Assembly: GCA_016126025.1 (NCBI GenBank)
Contig: JAEFDA010000093.1
Location: forward strand, 1 to 24,497
Reading direction: 5' to 3'
DNA from: Nitrososphaerota archaeon
GTDB lineage: Archaea > Thermoproteota > Nitrososphaeria > Nitrososphaerales > Nitrosopumilaceae
Length of the DNA: 24,497 nt
Under the pieces are notes generated by a model. That model saw only the letters and a program-made list of their open reading frames with translations, was not told where the DNA came from and did not search any database. The position numbers and the translations under genes were made by a program. Shown one piece after another: positions 6,352 through 14,946 of this stretch; within the stretch, counting starts at the first letter, position 1, and every line of letters starts with the position of its first letter.

Positions 6352-7044
6352 TCAGCCGCGAAAGCCCAGCATGTACCCGCGGAGCAGCTGTATTCCCATG
6401 GCCGGGTCCACGCCCTTGGGGCAGACCTGGCTGCAGGAGCCGGCAAAGTGGCAGCGCCATATTCCGTGGGAGTCGTCTATTATGCTCAGGCGCTTGTCCT
6501 TGCCGGTGTCCCGGCTGTCGGCCACGTACCGGTACGCCTGGGCCAGGGCCTGCGGCCCCACAAAGGTGGTATCGGTGGCCATGGTGGGGCAGGCCGAGTT
6601 GCAGAGGCCGCACTTGATGCAGTTGGCGAACTGTATGTACCGGTCCAGCTCGGCGGGGCTTTGGAGGTGCTCCCTTTTGTCGTCGGCATCCCCGGGCTCC
6701 AGATATGGACGTATACGGTGGTGGTTCTCGAAGAGCCGGTCGAACCTCACCGCCAGGTCGCGTATTATGGGAAAGTTGCTCATCGGCTCGACCGTAATGG
6801 TGTCCGAGTCCAGCTCGGACACCTTTGTGAAGCAGGCCAGCGCCGGCCTCCCGTTGATGCGCATGCCGCAGCTGCCGCAGGTGGCCTGGCGGCAGGAGTA
6901 CCGCACCGCTATGGATGTGTCCATGTAGTGCTTGGCATACAGGATGCACTCCAGGACGGTGGTCCACTTCTGGACCGGCACCTCAAACGTATCGAAGCCG
7001 CCGCTCTCTGAGCGCTTCACGCGGAGTGTTATGGTATCTCTCAT
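6352..7044 (-). CDS. sdhB: Succinate dehydrogenase iron-sulfur subunit
   Basis: Carries electrons from the SdhA flavin to the membrane anchor. 230 residues with three cluster motifs. The [2Fe-2S] ligands are C51, C56, C59 and C71 in SCRQATCGSCG...C. The ferredoxin domain has CIKCGLCNSACP (142-153) and CHFAGSCSQVCPKGVDP (198-214), matching a [4Fe-4S] plus [3Fe-4S] pair as in SdhB. It is the last gene of sdhA-sdhC-sdhD-sdhB; its ATG overlaps the sdhD stop as ATGA. Confidence 0.97.
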   Translation of the reverse strand: MRDTITLRVKRSESGGFDTFEVPVQKWTTVLECILYAKHYMDTSIAVRYSCRQATCGSCGMRINGRPALACFTKVSELDSDTITVEPMSNFPIIRDLAVRFDRLFENHHRIRPYLEPGDADDKREHLQSPAELDRYIQFANCIKCGLCNSACPTMATDTTFVGPQALAQAYRYVADSRDTGKDKRLSIIDDSHGIWRCHFAGSCSQVCPKGVDPAMGIQLLRGYMLGFRG

Positions 7045-7385
7045 ATCATCCCCACGTTAACCATTACTATGGTGCGCGTCCCGTACGCAATTAAACCTAT
7101 CATGGCCGCCACGCAGCCGTACGAGACGGCCTTCTCGTATGAGGGGCCCTGCCGCAGCTCCAGCAGTATCACCCGGAGGCCGTTGAAGCCGTGCACCGAG
7201 AGCAGTATCAGCATTATCTCCAGCAGGCCCGCGTATGGCAGGAACTGGTAGTTGGCCACCACGTTGGCGAACTCCAGCGACTCGGCGTACCCGTCGGCCA
7301 TCCGCATCAGTATGTGCACGGCCACCAGCCCCACGGCGGCCAGGGCCGTGCCGTAGTGTATCTTCATGATGTGGCTCTCCCTCAT
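7041..7385 (-). CDS. sdhD: Succinate dehydrogenase membrane anchor subunit D
   Basis: About 114 residues with three hydrophobic segments (TALAAVGLVAVHILM, LPYAGLLEIMLILLSVHGFNG, YGCVAAMIGLIAYGT). It anchors SdhAB with SdhC and helps form the quinone site; His residues in AVHIL and SVHGF are possible haem ligands. The ATG at 7385 follows the sdhC stop by one base (TGACATG). An in-frame start at 7397 inside sdhC would add four residues. The sequence is too divergent to assign C or D with certainty. Confidence 0.85.
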   Translation of the reverse strand: MRESHIMKIHYGTALAAVGLVAVHILMRMADGYAESLEFANVVANYQFLPYAGLLEIMLILLSVHGFNGLRVILLELRQGPSYEKAVSYGCVAAMIGLIAYGTRTIVMVNVGMI

Positions 7386-7386
7386 G

Positions 7387-7821
7387 TCACACACCAAACA
7401 GTACCGTGGACCCGTACACCATGGCTATGGCGGCCAGCACTATGGCCGAGTATATGGCTATCTTGTGGCGGGCGTTCTGGGAGGCCGGCGGGTACGGGTA
7501 GTCCGGGCGCGTTGGGCGCCCCACGCCCACCCCGCCGTGGCCCAGCATGACCCGGATGCCGTTCACCGTATGGAAGACGCACATGCCTATCACGATGACC
7601 AGCATGATGTGCAGCTCGGGGGTGCTGGTCAGCTCCAGCAGCTCGTCCCAGCCGGCCTCGCCGCGGAGTATGCTGCTGGTCTCGTATATGTGGCCTATAA
7701 AGTAGGCCAGCAGGCCCAGCCCGCTCAGCCTCATGAGCCAGTAGGCGACCCGCTCTATGCCGTAGCGTCCCGGGTTGGCCATTCCGCCCAGCCCTTCCCT
7801 GTTCTCGTCGCGGGGTTCCAT
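7387..7821 (-). CDS. sdhC: Succinate dehydrogenase membrane anchor subunit C (cytochrome b-type)
   Basis: 144 residues. After a polar N-terminus come YWLMRLSGLGLLAYFIGHIYETS (first membrane helix with a His typical of SdhC), MLVIVIGMCVFHTVNGIRVM (second helix, HTVNGIR close to the SdhC H-x-x-x-G-I-R-h pattern) and a third helix IYSAIVLAAIAMVYGS. It makes up the membrane domain with SdhD. Its ATG directly follows the sdhA stop (TAGATG). A second Met at codon 14 (MANPGRYG) is a possible alternative start. Confidence 0.9.
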   Translation of the reverse strand: MEPRDENREGLGGMANPGRYGIERVAYWLMRLSGLGLLAYFIGHIYETSSILRGEAGWDELLELTSTPELHIMLVIVIGMCVFHTVNGIRVMLGHGGVGVGRPTRPDYPYPPASQNARHKIAIYSAIVLAAIAMVYGSTVLFGV

Positions 7822-9531
7822 CTAGTACTTCCTCTCCACCGGCTTGTATCTTGTAATTGTTACTGGATGGGACTTCATGATGGGCTCGCCAGGCCCCCAG
7901 TACGCCAGGGTGTGGTGCAAAAAGTTCTCGTCATCGCGCCGGGGATAGTCGGTGCGGGCGTGTGCCCCCCGCGACTCCTGGCGGTTGATGGCCCCCACCA
8001 GTATGGTCTCGGCGGCCCGGAACATCGAGTCCAGCTCCATCACGTTGGTAAAGTTGGTGTTGTACTCCCGGGCCGAGTCGTCCACGTGCTTCCAGGCCGA
8101 GTCCCGCAGTTCCCTGATGCGCCTCAGCCCGTCGGCCAGGTCGCGCCCGTTCCTGTACACGTATGCCTTCTCGTTCATGGTGTCGGAGAGCTCTTGGCGG
8201 GCCTCGTACGGGTTGACGTCCCCCCGCCCGCGGAATATGCCGTCGTAGATGCGCTTCTCCTCCAGCGCCACCAAATCGTGGGGGAACGGCTCGGAGGGGG
8301 TGCCCCGCAGGGCGTACTCGGCGGCCAGGCGGCCGGTTATCCTGCCCCACACTATGCACTCGGAGGTGGAGTTGGCCCCCAGGCGGTTGGATCCGTGGGT
8401 GGAGTTGCAGGCCGCCTCGCCGGCGGTCCACACCCCGGCCAGCTCGGTGGCCCCGTCTATGTCGGCGTGTATGCCGCCCATCATGTAGTGGCAGACGGGC
8501 CGCACGTCCAGCAGGTCGGTGGCCGGATCCACCCCCGAGAACTTGATGGATATCTCCCGGATGCCGCCCAGCTTCTCCTTTATGCGCTCATCGCCGATGT
8601 GGCGCAGGTCCAGCTTGACGCAGGAGGCGCCCGTCTCGTTGACGAAGCCCCGGCCCTCGTTTATCTCCGTCATCATGGAGCGCGACACGATGTCCCGGGG
8701 CGCCAGTTCCATCTTGCCGGGGGCGTACTTTTTCATGAACCGCTCCCCCTCGCTGTTCAGCAGGTACCCGCCCTCGCCCCGGGCGCCCTCCGTTATCAGT
8801 ATGCCCGACGGCATTATTCCGGTGGGGTGGAACTGCACGAACTCCATGTCCTTGAGGGCCAGGCCCGCCCGGTACGCCATGTCCAGGCCGTCTGGGGTAG
8901 AGGACAGCGCATACGTGGAGAAGCTGTAGAGCCGCCCGGCCCCGCCGGTGGCCAGTATGAGGGATTTGGCCCGTATGGTGTTGAACTCTCCGGAGGAGAG
9001 CTCGATGGCGGTGATGCCCCGGAACCGGTGGCCGTCGTGCAGTATGGAGGTGGCGAACCACTCGTTCAGGTACTCGATGTTGTCGTACTTTTGGCAGGTG
9101 TCATACAATGTCTGCATCTCAAAGAAGCCCACCTTGTCGGAGGCGTAGGTGGCCCGCGGGTGGCTGTACCCCCCAAAGGCCCGCTGGTCTATGCGGCCGT
9201 TCTCCCGCCTGGACCAGGGCATCCCCCAGTGGTCCAGCCTGTATATCTCGGCGGGCATCTCGTTGCACAGGCGCTCGGCCACGTCCTGGTCGGCCAGAAA
9301 GTCGCTGCCCTTGACGGTGTCGTAGATGTGGGACTCTATGGTGTCGCCCTCGTCGGGGAATATGACGGCGGCCGTGCCACCCTCGGCCGAGACGGAGTGC
9401 GAGCGCATCACCTGGAGCTTGGAGACCACCCCTATGCGCAGGGAGTTGGAGGTCTCGGCCGCCTCTATGGCGGCGCGCAGGCCGGCCAGCCCCGATCCGC
9501 ACACGATGACATCATAGTCTATGTCCGCCAC
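7822..9531 (-). CDS. sdhA: Succinate dehydrogenase flavoprotein subunit
   Basis: Oxidises succinate to fumarate in the TCA cycle and passes electrons to SdhB. 569 residues. FAD-binding GSGLAG is at 12-17; H45 in SHSVSAEGG matches the covalent FAD attachment site. The active-site region FHPTGI is at 234-239, TEGARGEGG at 247-255, H348 in CHYMMGG, and HGSNRLGANS at 379-388. The C-terminal domain is normal. The start is GTG at 9531, 28 nt from a TATA box. First gene of the operon; divergent from a UPF0148 gene. Confidence 0.97.
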   Translation of the reverse strand: MADIDYDVIVCGSGLAGLRAAIEAAETSNSLRIGVVSKLQVMRSHSVSAEGGTAAVIFPDEGDTIESHIYDTVKGSDFLADQDVAERLCNEMPAEIYRLDHWGMPWSRRENGRIDQRAFGGYSHPRATYASDKVGFFEMQTLYDTCQKYDNIEYLNEWFATSILHDGHRFRGITAIELSSGEFNTIRAKSLILATGGAGRLYSFSTYALSSTPDGLDMAYRAGLALKDMEFVQFHPTGIMPSGILITEGARGEGGYLLNSEGERFMKKYAPGKMELAPRDIVSRSMMTEINEGRGFVNETGASCVKLDLRHIGDERIKEKLGGIREISIKFSGVDPATDLLDVRPVCHYMMGGIHADIDGATELAGVWTAGEAACNSTHGSNRLGANSTSECIVWGRITGRLAAEYALRGTPSEPFPHDLVALEEKRIYDGIFRGRGDVNPYEARQELSDTMNEKAYVYRNGRDLADGLRRIRELRDSAWKHVDDSAREYNTNFTNVMELDSMFRAAETILVGAINRQESRGAHARTDYPRRDDENFLHHTLAYWGPGEPIMKSHPVTITRYKPVERKY

Positions 9532-9554
9532 GGTGTCGACACCCCAATACGATG

Positions 9555-9563
9555 GTTAAATAT
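9555..9563 (-). promoter_or_regulatory. TATA box of the sdh operon
   Basis: ATATTTAAC on the minus strand, centred 28 nt before the GTG of sdhA. Confidence 0.65.
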
Positions 9564-9623
9564 CGTGCGAGGGGCGGCCGTACACATGCAGGGTACCGTC
9601 TGGCCGCCTAGCCTCCCTGCATG

Positions 9624-9630
9624 CTTTTTA
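9624..9630 (+). promoter_or_regulatory. TATA-like box of the UPF0148 gene
   Basis: CTTTTTA, centred 27 nt before the ATG at 9654. It selects that ATG over those at 9621 and 9648. Confidence 0.5.
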
Positions 9631-9653
9631 GGCGGGGCCACTCTAGTATGGTC

Positions 9654-9944
9654 ATGTCCGAGGGCAACATCAGGCGCGCCGCCGAGATGCTGCTGCGGGG
9701 AGCCACGCTGCTGGCGCAGCCGTGCCCCTACTGTTCGGGGGTACGGGTCATGAAGGACGGGCGCGCCCTGTGCGCCTCGTGCGGGAGCGAGCCGGAGAAT
9801 GTCCCTTCGCCAGATCCGGAGCCCAGCGTGGAGCAGCAGGTGCTGGAGCTCACCAGGCAGCTGGGGTCGACGACGGATCCGGCCCTCCGCCAGAGGATCA
9901 TAGGGGAGATAACCCGCCTGTCCGGCGAGATGGCCACCAGATAG
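9654..9944 (+). CDS. UPF0148 / autoantigen p27-like zinc ribbon protein
   Basis: 96 residues. An N-terminal helix (AAEMLLRGATLL) leads into a zinc ribbon with CPYC (24-27) and CASC (40-43), then an acidic, Pro-rich linker and a C-terminal helix (~60-95). This layout matches the archaeal UPF0148 family (Sjogren syndrome/scleroderma autoantigen 1-like), which has no firmly known role. It is divergent from sdhA over about 120 bp. Confident in family, not in function. Confidence 0.85.
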   Translation: MSEGNIRRAAEMLLRGATLLAQPCPYCSGVRVMKDGRALCASCGSEPENVPSPDPEPSVEQQVLELTRQLGSTTDPALRQRIIGEITRLSGEMATR

Positions 9945-10046
9945 GGCCGCCAGCGGTTTGGAACTGCGGAACGCACGTAGTCTTGTGGTATCAGAGAATC
10001 ATGTCGCGCCCCGTTTTGGCCGCCAACCAACGATGTATACCTCCAT

Positions 10047-10121
10047 CTAGTCCGGATTGCACAGCCTCGTCTCGTCGTCGGTCTCCTTGAAGGCCGTCAT
10101 CGGCGTCTCGTAGTCACCCAA
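10047..10121 (-). CDS. Possible 24-residue microprotein
   Basis: TTG-initiated frame ending in CNPD, mostly acidic (GDYETPMTAFKETDDETRL), with the GC3-rich codons typical of this genome. Its TTG lies about 25 nt from TAATTA (10143-10148), which also serves as TATA box for the divergent YwbE gene. It could equally be chance or the tail of a lost gene. Confidence 0.2.
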   Translation of the reverse strand: MGDYETPMTAFKETDDETRLCNPD

Positions 10122-10141
10122 CCCCGGATCTGCCAGCAGGG

Positions 10142-10148
10142 ATAATTA
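10142..10148 (+). promoter_or_regulatory. TATA box of the YwbE-family gene
   Basis: ATAATTA, centred 25 nt before the ATG at 10170. The core is symmetric and could work in both directions. Confidence 0.55.
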
Positions 10149-10169
10149 GACGGTCGTTCAACGCAGCCC

Positions 10170-10379
10170 ATGACAGGACTCCCAACCAGAAACGATCTGA
10201 AGGCAGGATTGAGGGTGGAGATAGTGAAAAAGAAGGACCAGAGGACCGGCAAGCTGACCTCTGGAATGATATCTGAAATCCTCACGTCAAGCCGGTCGCA
10301 CCCGCACGGGATCAAAGTCAGACTGCAGGATGGCCAGGTGGGCCGGGTCAAGAAAATCACTGGCTTCGCCCCAGAATAA
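10170..10379 (+). CDS. YwbE family protein (DUF2196)
   Basis: 69 residues, a basic small beta-barrel-like protein: LKAGLRVEIVKKKDQRTGKL, then GMISEILTSSRSHPHGIKVRL and GQVGRVKKI. This pattern is that of the YwbE/DUF2196 family, found in bacteria and archaea. Its role is not established; the fold and charge suggest nucleic acid binding, but that is inference. Single-gene unit with its own TATA box. Confidence 0.85.
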   Translation: MTGLPTRNDLKAGLRVEIVKKKDQRTGKLTSGMISEILTSSRSHPHGIKVRLQDGQVGRVKKITGFAPE

Positions 10380-10528
10380 CCGGCACACTCGTTCATGGGC
10401 TTGGACGTGAAACCCATCCCGAAGATGTAATACAAGTACAATGGGTCTGAGTGATGTCGGTACGAGAGACACGGATAACCTTTCGGTACTCATGGCGCAG
10501 CGGAACGGACTAGCGCAAACCACACACT

Positions 10529-10547
10529 CAAGGCGCCGGCGGCCTTG
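10529..10547 (-). terminator. Hairpin downstream of the his operon
   Basis: CAAGGC, 7-nt loop, GCCTTG, 22 nt beyond the last stop of the operon. There is no U-tract, so a terminator role is only suggested. The rest of 10380-10568 shows nothing I can support. Confidence 0.3.
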
Positions 10548-10568
10548 CCATGGCGCCGGGTCCGCCCC

Positions 10569-11534
10569 TCACTCCAGCAGGCCCGGCAGCCCGGTGACGA
10601 GCTTCACCATATGGTCCGCCTTCCTGTCCAGGAACATCTCCTGCCGCCTGCGCGTGTCGGCGGCCGTCCCCCACACCCCCACGAACACCACGTCGCGGTC
10701 GGCGGCGCGGGCCATCATAAGATCCTCGGCCGAGTCCCCCACGTACACGCAGCGGCGTATGCCCATCGCGTCTATTGCCGAGACCAGCGGTTTGGGGTTG
10801 GGCTTTGCCATGGAGCGGGGCTCGTCCTCCAGAAACGCAGACCCGTCCATGTTGAACATATCCATCATATCCCCCAAGGTGTGCCGCGCCGACTCGTACC
10901 CCCTGCCGGTGACCATCCCTATGCGGGGGCCGAACCTCCGGGGCAGCCACTCCCGCGTTGTGTCATCCAGCAGTATATGCTCGCGCTCTATGAGTCCGGG
11001 CTCGGCAAACCGCGACTCCTTTCCGCTGATCTTTTTGTATAGATCCGGCCCATAAAACAGCTGGTCAAAGACCTCCTGCACTATGCTGCCGGGGCCCGGA
11101 TATTTCAGCCGGTCCACCACGTCGGACATGCCGCACAGGCCGGCGGCTATGTCGTCGGCGTCCCTCACCCCCCGGCAGTCGGCGAACGCGGCCTCCGCCC
11201 TCCCCACATCCATGCGGGCGCGGGCCGAGGCGGCCATCATGAGTATGGCCGCGTACGCTAAATCCACCTCGTTGTTGAAGGCCCCCGTGTCCTTGAACGT
11301 CTGTATCACGCGGGGCGGAAGGGACGGCATGCCCCGCACCCCCAGCCAGTCCAGAACGTGTCCGACGGTCCGCACTATGGTGGCGCCGTACGACTCGGCC
11401 ACGTCCACCAGCACCCCGTCGCAGTCGAATATTATGCCGTCGGGCCGCCCGCCCTTCTCGGCAGGCTCCGCGCCGCCATCGGAGCGGCCGTGCAGTATGC
11501 CCGCCAGATACCCGCCCAGCGAGGGAGGACTCAT
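10569..11534 (-). CDS. HAD-superfamily phosphatase in his operon (candidate histidinol-phosphate phosphatase)
   Basis: 321 residues. HAD motifs: nucleophile FDCDG with D37 and D39, motif II MVTGRG, motif III Lys in KPNPKP, motif IV VYVGDSAEDLMMA. A helical cap lies between motifs I and II (subfamily IA). A HAD IA subfamily (TIGR01548 type) is known beside hisC/hisB genes. Here it is the last gene after hisG-hisD-hisC with an ATGA overlap to hisC, so dephosphorylation of histidinol phosphate is a reasonable inference. No PHP-type phosphatase is visible. The frame is open upstream to 11606, but that part lies within hisC; the ATG at 11534 is preferred. Phosphoglycolate phosphatase is the main alternative. 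Confidence 0.8.
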   Translation of the reverse strand: MSPPSLGGYLAGILHGRSDGGAEPAEKGGRPDGIIFDCDGVLVDVAESYGATIVRTVGHVLDWLGVRGMPSLPPRVIQTFKDTGAFNNEVDLAYAAILMMAASARARMDVGRAEAAFADCRGVRDADDIAAGLCGMSDVVDRLKYPGPGSIVQEVFDQLFYGPDLYKKISGKESRFAEPGLIEREHILLDDTTREWLPRRFGPRIGMVTGRGYESARHTLGDMMDMFNMDGSAFLEDEPRSMAKPNPKPLVSAIDAMGIRRCVYVGDSAEDLMMARAADRDVVFVGVWGTAADTRRRQEMFLDRKADHMVKLVTGLPGLLE

Positions 11535-12589
11535 TTCAGCAGGTCCCGCACCGCCAGCAGGAATCGCGAGTTCATCGACTTGGTGCCCACGCTCACCCGG
11601 AGGCACCCGGACGCCCCGCCGACCCTCCCCAGCAGCCTTACCGCTATCCCCTGCTCGGCCAGCGCCTTGTGTATGCGGCGGCAGGCGCGGCCCGCGTCGA
11701 ACAGCACAAAGTTGGCATCCGAGTCGAACACCCGGAACGCCCCGTACCCACGCAGCGTGGATATCATGCGACTCCGCTCCTCCCGCACCACGTCCCAGGT
11801 GGCGGCCGCCTCGCCGGCCCGCTCCAGCGCCAGCACGGCCGCCTCGGTCGATACGGAGGATATCGGGTATGGATACTGCAGCACGCGGCCGAACACATCT
11901 GATATGGCGCGGTCGGCCACCATGTACCCCACCCGCAGGCCGGCCATGCCGAACGACTTGGAGAGCGTCCGCACCACCACTACGTTGGGGTACTTCTTGG
12001 GCATGCGGTACGCCGAGTACCCCCCGAACTCCGCATATGCCTCGTCCAGTATTATGATACCCCCGAACGACTCGGCCAGGCGTCGCAGGTCCGCCCGGCG
12101 GATCTGGTGCCCGGTGGGGTTGTTGGGCGAGTCTATGTATATCATGTCGGCGCGGGCCGACGCATCCAGCATGTCATCCACAGATACGGTCATGTCCGGG
12201 CCGTACGGCACCCGGACCGTCTCCAAGCCGTGCAGGGCGCACCTGTCTATGAATAGCGAGAAGGCCGGGTCGGGGGCCAGCACCGTATCCCCCCGCTCCA
12301 CCAGGTGCGCCAGCAGCAGGTCCAGTATCTGGTCGGACCCGTGCCCCACCGTGATCATCTGGGCCGGCACCCGGAGGTACGAGGATACGGCGCGGGCCAC
12401 CCTCTCTATCGCCCCGGCCGGATACTGCCGCGCGTCGACGCGGCGGCGTGCTGCCTCCATGATATCCCGCTGGAACCGCTCCGGCAGGGCCATGTTCTCG
12501 TTGGAGTCCATCCGGAGCCCCGAGTGCGGGGGCGGTGTCTTGTACCCGGGCAGTCTGGAGAGGGCCTCCAGCCTCTCCTGCAGGTTCAC
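11531..12589 (-). CDS. hisC: Histidinol-phosphate aminotransferase
   Basis: PLP enzyme that converts imidazole acetol phosphate and glutamate to histidinol phosphate. 352 residues of class I/II aminotransferase fold: MDSNEN near 27-32, phosphate-site GHGSDQ (82-87), PNNPTG at 155-160, D182 in LDEAYAEF, and Schiff-base K211 in RTLSKSFGMAGLRVGY. R-V-S-V-G-T near the C-terminus binds the substrate carboxylate or phosphate. GTG start at 12589 overlaps the hisD stop as GTGA. Length is typical. Confidence 0.95.
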   Translation of the reverse strand: MNLQERLEALSRLPGYKTPPPHSGLRMDSNENMALPERFQRDIMEAARRRVDARQYPAGAIERVARAVSSYLRVPAQMITVGHGSDQILDLLLAHLVERGDTVLAPDPAFSLFIDRCALHGLETVRVPYGPDMTVSVDDMLDASARADMIYIDSPNNPTGHQIRRADLRRLAESFGGIIILDEAYAEFGGYSAYRMPKKYPNVVVVRTLSKSFGMAGLRVGYMVADRAISDVFGRVLQYPYPISSVSTEAAVLALERAGEAAATWDVVREERSRMISTLRGYGAFRVFDSDANFVLFDAGRACRRIHKALAEQGIAVRLLGRVGGASGCLRVSVGTKSMNSRFLLAVRDLLK

Positions 12590-13836
12590 GGCACTCTCCC
12601 CCTCACCGCCTCGTAGTGGTTGGGGAGCCCCTCGGCGCGGGTTATGGCCCCCACCCTCTCCAGTATGTCGGCCATACGGGAGTGGTCGGCCCGGGCCGTG
12701 ACGCGCATCTTGGTGTAGTCCAGCACCGAGAGGGGGCCGCGGAGCCTGCCCTGGCGGCCGGTGGGCAGTATGTGGTTGGAGCCCAGCATGTAGTCGCTGG
12801 CCGCCGAGGGCGTCTCGGGGCAGAGCAGTATGAGCCCCGGCGAGTTGAGGGGGGCCGCGTCCAGTTCCGGGTCGGCGGTCAAAACCTCCAGGTGCTCGGG
12901 TGCCAGCCGCTCGGCCGCCGATACCGCCGATTGTATGTCGCCAAAGACGGCCAGAAAGCCGTTCCCGTACAGGCTCTCCCGCACTATCTCCGAGCGCCCT
13001 ATCGTCTCCAGCCTGGACTCCACCGCGTCTGCGACCCTCCGGGCCAGGGCCTCCGAGTCGGTCAGCATGAAGCAGAGGGTGTCGGGGCTGTGCTCGGCCT
13101 GCGATATCAGGTCCAGGGCCACCGTATCCGGATCCGCCGCGCCGTCGGCTACGATGCCCAGCTCGGTGGGTCCGGCCTCCATGTCCACCGGTATGTCGGC
13201 CGACGCCATGCGCTTGGCCGCCGTCACTATAGCCCCGCCCGGCCCCACTATCTTGGCCACGCGGGGTATGGTCGCGGTGCCGTACGCCAGGGCGGCCACC
13301 GCCTGTGCCCCGCCGGTCCAGTATATCTCGTGGGCCCCGCAGTGGTCGGCCGCCACCACGGTGGCCGCGTCAAAGCCGCCGGGCGGCGGCGGCGTAACCA
13401 CCACTATGCGGCCCACCCCCGCCACCGACGCGGGCACCACCGACATTACGGCCGAGCTGGGGTACCGGGCCCGTCCCCCCGGCACGTAGCATCCCACGCT
13501 GGGGATGGGCCGGAAGGCGCGGCTCATGCCGGACGGCGCCGGCGCCCCGTTCAGCGAGTCCAGCAGCGACTGCTCGGTCTCCCGCAGGAGCGAGGCCATG
13601 GCCCGTATGGCGTCCAGCACATCGGGCCGGACCTCCCGGTACGCCCGCCGTATCTCCCCGGACGAGACCCGCAGCGGGCCCGCATATCCGGTGAAGCGCT
13701 TCTCGTACTCGAGCAGGGCCTCGTCCCCCCGCTCCCGCACGTCCTGCATGATGCCCCGGACCGCGGAGGGGTCGGGGCCGGCGGGCCGGCGCTCCCCGAA
13801 TACGGCCGGGTCGTCTCCGGACAGTATCCGCATCAT
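12586..13836 (-). CDS. hisD: Histidinol dehydrogenase
   Basis: Zinc enzyme that oxidises histidinol to histidine in two NAD-dependent steps. 416 residues. Zinc ligands by family alignment: Q246 and H249 in ISQAEHS, D348 in SDYMLGSNH and H407 in GLPNHYEA. The catalytic pair is E314-H315 in APEHLEVL. VGCYVPGGRA (114-123) is the usual glycine-rich signature. The ATG at 13836 overlaps the hisG stop as ATGA. Confidence 0.97.
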   Translation of the reverse strand: MMRILSGDDPAVFGERRPAGPDPSAVRGIMQDVRERGDEALLEYEKRFTGYAGPLRVSSGEIRRAYREVRPDVLDAIRAMASLLRETEQSLLDSLNGAPAPSGMSRAFRPIPSVGCYVPGGRARYPSSAVMSVVPASVAGVGRIVVVTPPPPGGFDAATVVAADHCGAHEIYWTGGAQAVAALAYGTATIPRVAKIVGPGGAIVTAAKRMASADIPVDMEAGPTELGIVADGAADPDTVALDLISQAEHSPDTLCFMLTDSEALARRVADAVESRLETIGRSEIVRESLYGNGFLAVFGDIQSAVSAAERLAPEHLEVLTADPELDAAPLNSPGLILLCPETPSAASDYMLGSNHILPTGRQGRLRGPLSVLDYTKMRVTARADHSRMADILERVGAITRAEGLPNHYEAVRGRVP

Positions 13837-14789
13837 TGCCCCATGTCCAGGATCTGTCGGGGCTCGTGTACCACCAGCCCCTGCCCCATCCTAGAGAGGC
13901 GGGGCACCAGCGAGTGATACTCCTCCTTGCGGATTATCGTGTTTATCGCGTACCAGTTCGGATCGCTCAGGGGGCTGACGGTGGGCCTCTTCAGGGAACT
14001 GAGCTGCTCCAGCACGGCCCCCAGGTTCTCCTTGCGCACGTTGAAGTAGATGTGGAGGTGCTTGCGGGCCTGCACCGCCCCGGCCAGCAGCGAGGCGATA
14101 TCCCCCATCTTCTGCGACTTGGTACCGTCGGCCAGCGACTCGGGGTTGGCTATAAGCCGGGCCGACGATGTCGTCACGGTGTCGGCTATCTGCAGCTTGT
14201 TCTGTACCAAGGTGGTGCCCGTCTCGGTCACGTCTATGATGGCGTCCACGTCGTCGGGCGGCTTTGCCTCGGTGGCGCCGAACGAAAGCAGGATCTGCAC
14301 CATCTCGTTGTCGCCCCGCCGGAGCCACGGGGTCACTATGAGCGGATCCGCGTCCCCGTACGCGTCCATATACGACGGGCACTTCTTGATGAATGCGGAG
14401 GCCGTCGTCAGATACTCCGAGGAGACCCGGAATATCCGCTTCTGTGATATGTACTGGGACAGCATCTGGTCCAAGGAGCGGTGGGGGAGCGAGTCCGGAA
14501 ATGCCGTAACCAGCTTTATCCGGCCGTACTCCAAGTCGGCCATCTCGGTCACCCGGGCGGATGTCTCCCGCACCCAGTCGAGCCCGGTGATCCCTATGTC
14601 GTACAGGCCGTCGGCCACCAGGGTGGGTATCTCCTGCGGCCGCATCATCTTGACCCGTATGCCCGGGTCGTCCAGGTACACGTGGTAGCTGCGCTCCTTG
14701 CGGGTCACCCGGGCCCAGGCCTGGCCCAGAAGCTTGAAGGTGGCCTGCTCCAGGCTCCCCTTGGGGATCACAAACCTCACCGGATCCAT
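13833..14789 (-). CDS. hisG: ATP phosphoribosyltransferase, long form
   Basis: First committed step of histidine synthesis: joins PRPP to ATP. 318 residues, so it is the long form with a C-terminal regulatory domain (~225-318), and no HisZ is needed. The PRPP-binding signature DVTETGTTL is at 186-194; GLYDIGITGLDWV at 61-73 is the other conserved block. The C-terminal ACT-like domain probably mediates histidine feedback. First gene of the hisG-hisD-hisC-HAD operon; leaderless ATG. Confidence 0.96.
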   Translation of the reverse strand: MDPVRFVIPKGSLEQATFKLLGQAWARVTRKERSYHVYLDDPGIRVKMMRPQEIPTLVADGLYDIGITGLDWVRETSARVTEMADLEYGRIKLVTAFPDSLPHRSLDQMLSQYISQKRIFRVSSEYLTTASAFIKKCPSYMDAYGDADPLIVTPWLRRGDNEMVQILLSFGATEAKPPDDVDAIIDVTETGTTLVQNKLQIADTVTTSSARLIANPESLADGTKSQKMGDIASLLAGAVQARKHLHIYFNVRKENLGAVLEQLSSLKRPTVSPLSDPNWYAINTIIRKEEYHSLVPRLSRMGQGLVVHEPRQILDMGQ

Positions 14790-14811
14790 GGCATCCGGGG
14801 AATGGACGGTC

Positions 14812-14819
14812 TATTAATA
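14812..14819 (-). promoter_or_regulatory. TATA box of the his operon
   Basis: TATTAATA, centred about 27 nt before the hisG ATG; it is the only AT-rich block in the region. Confidence 0.65.
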
Positions 14820-14916
14820 GGGATTGTATGCGGGGAGGCTCCGGTCATGTCCGGGGGCGGCCCTGGAGGCGGGGGCGGCGCGCATATACGGGACGGCGGG
14901 ACACCGACTCAAACGG

Positions 14917-14922
14917 TTTAAT
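14917..14922 (+). promoter_or_regulatory. TATA box of the AK6-type kinase gene
   Basis: TTTAAT, centred 27 nt before the GTG at 14947. Confidence 0.6.
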
Positions 14923-14946
14923 CGCGCCACATCCCACACCCGTACA

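Noticed and set aside
10420..10480. Box C/D-like motifs (CTGA next to TGATG)
   Set aside because: No proper box C and final box D pair at the right spacing and no terminal stem.
11535..11606. N-terminal extension of the HAD protein
   Set aside because: It lies within hisC, and the operon's ATGA overlap pattern places the start at 11534.
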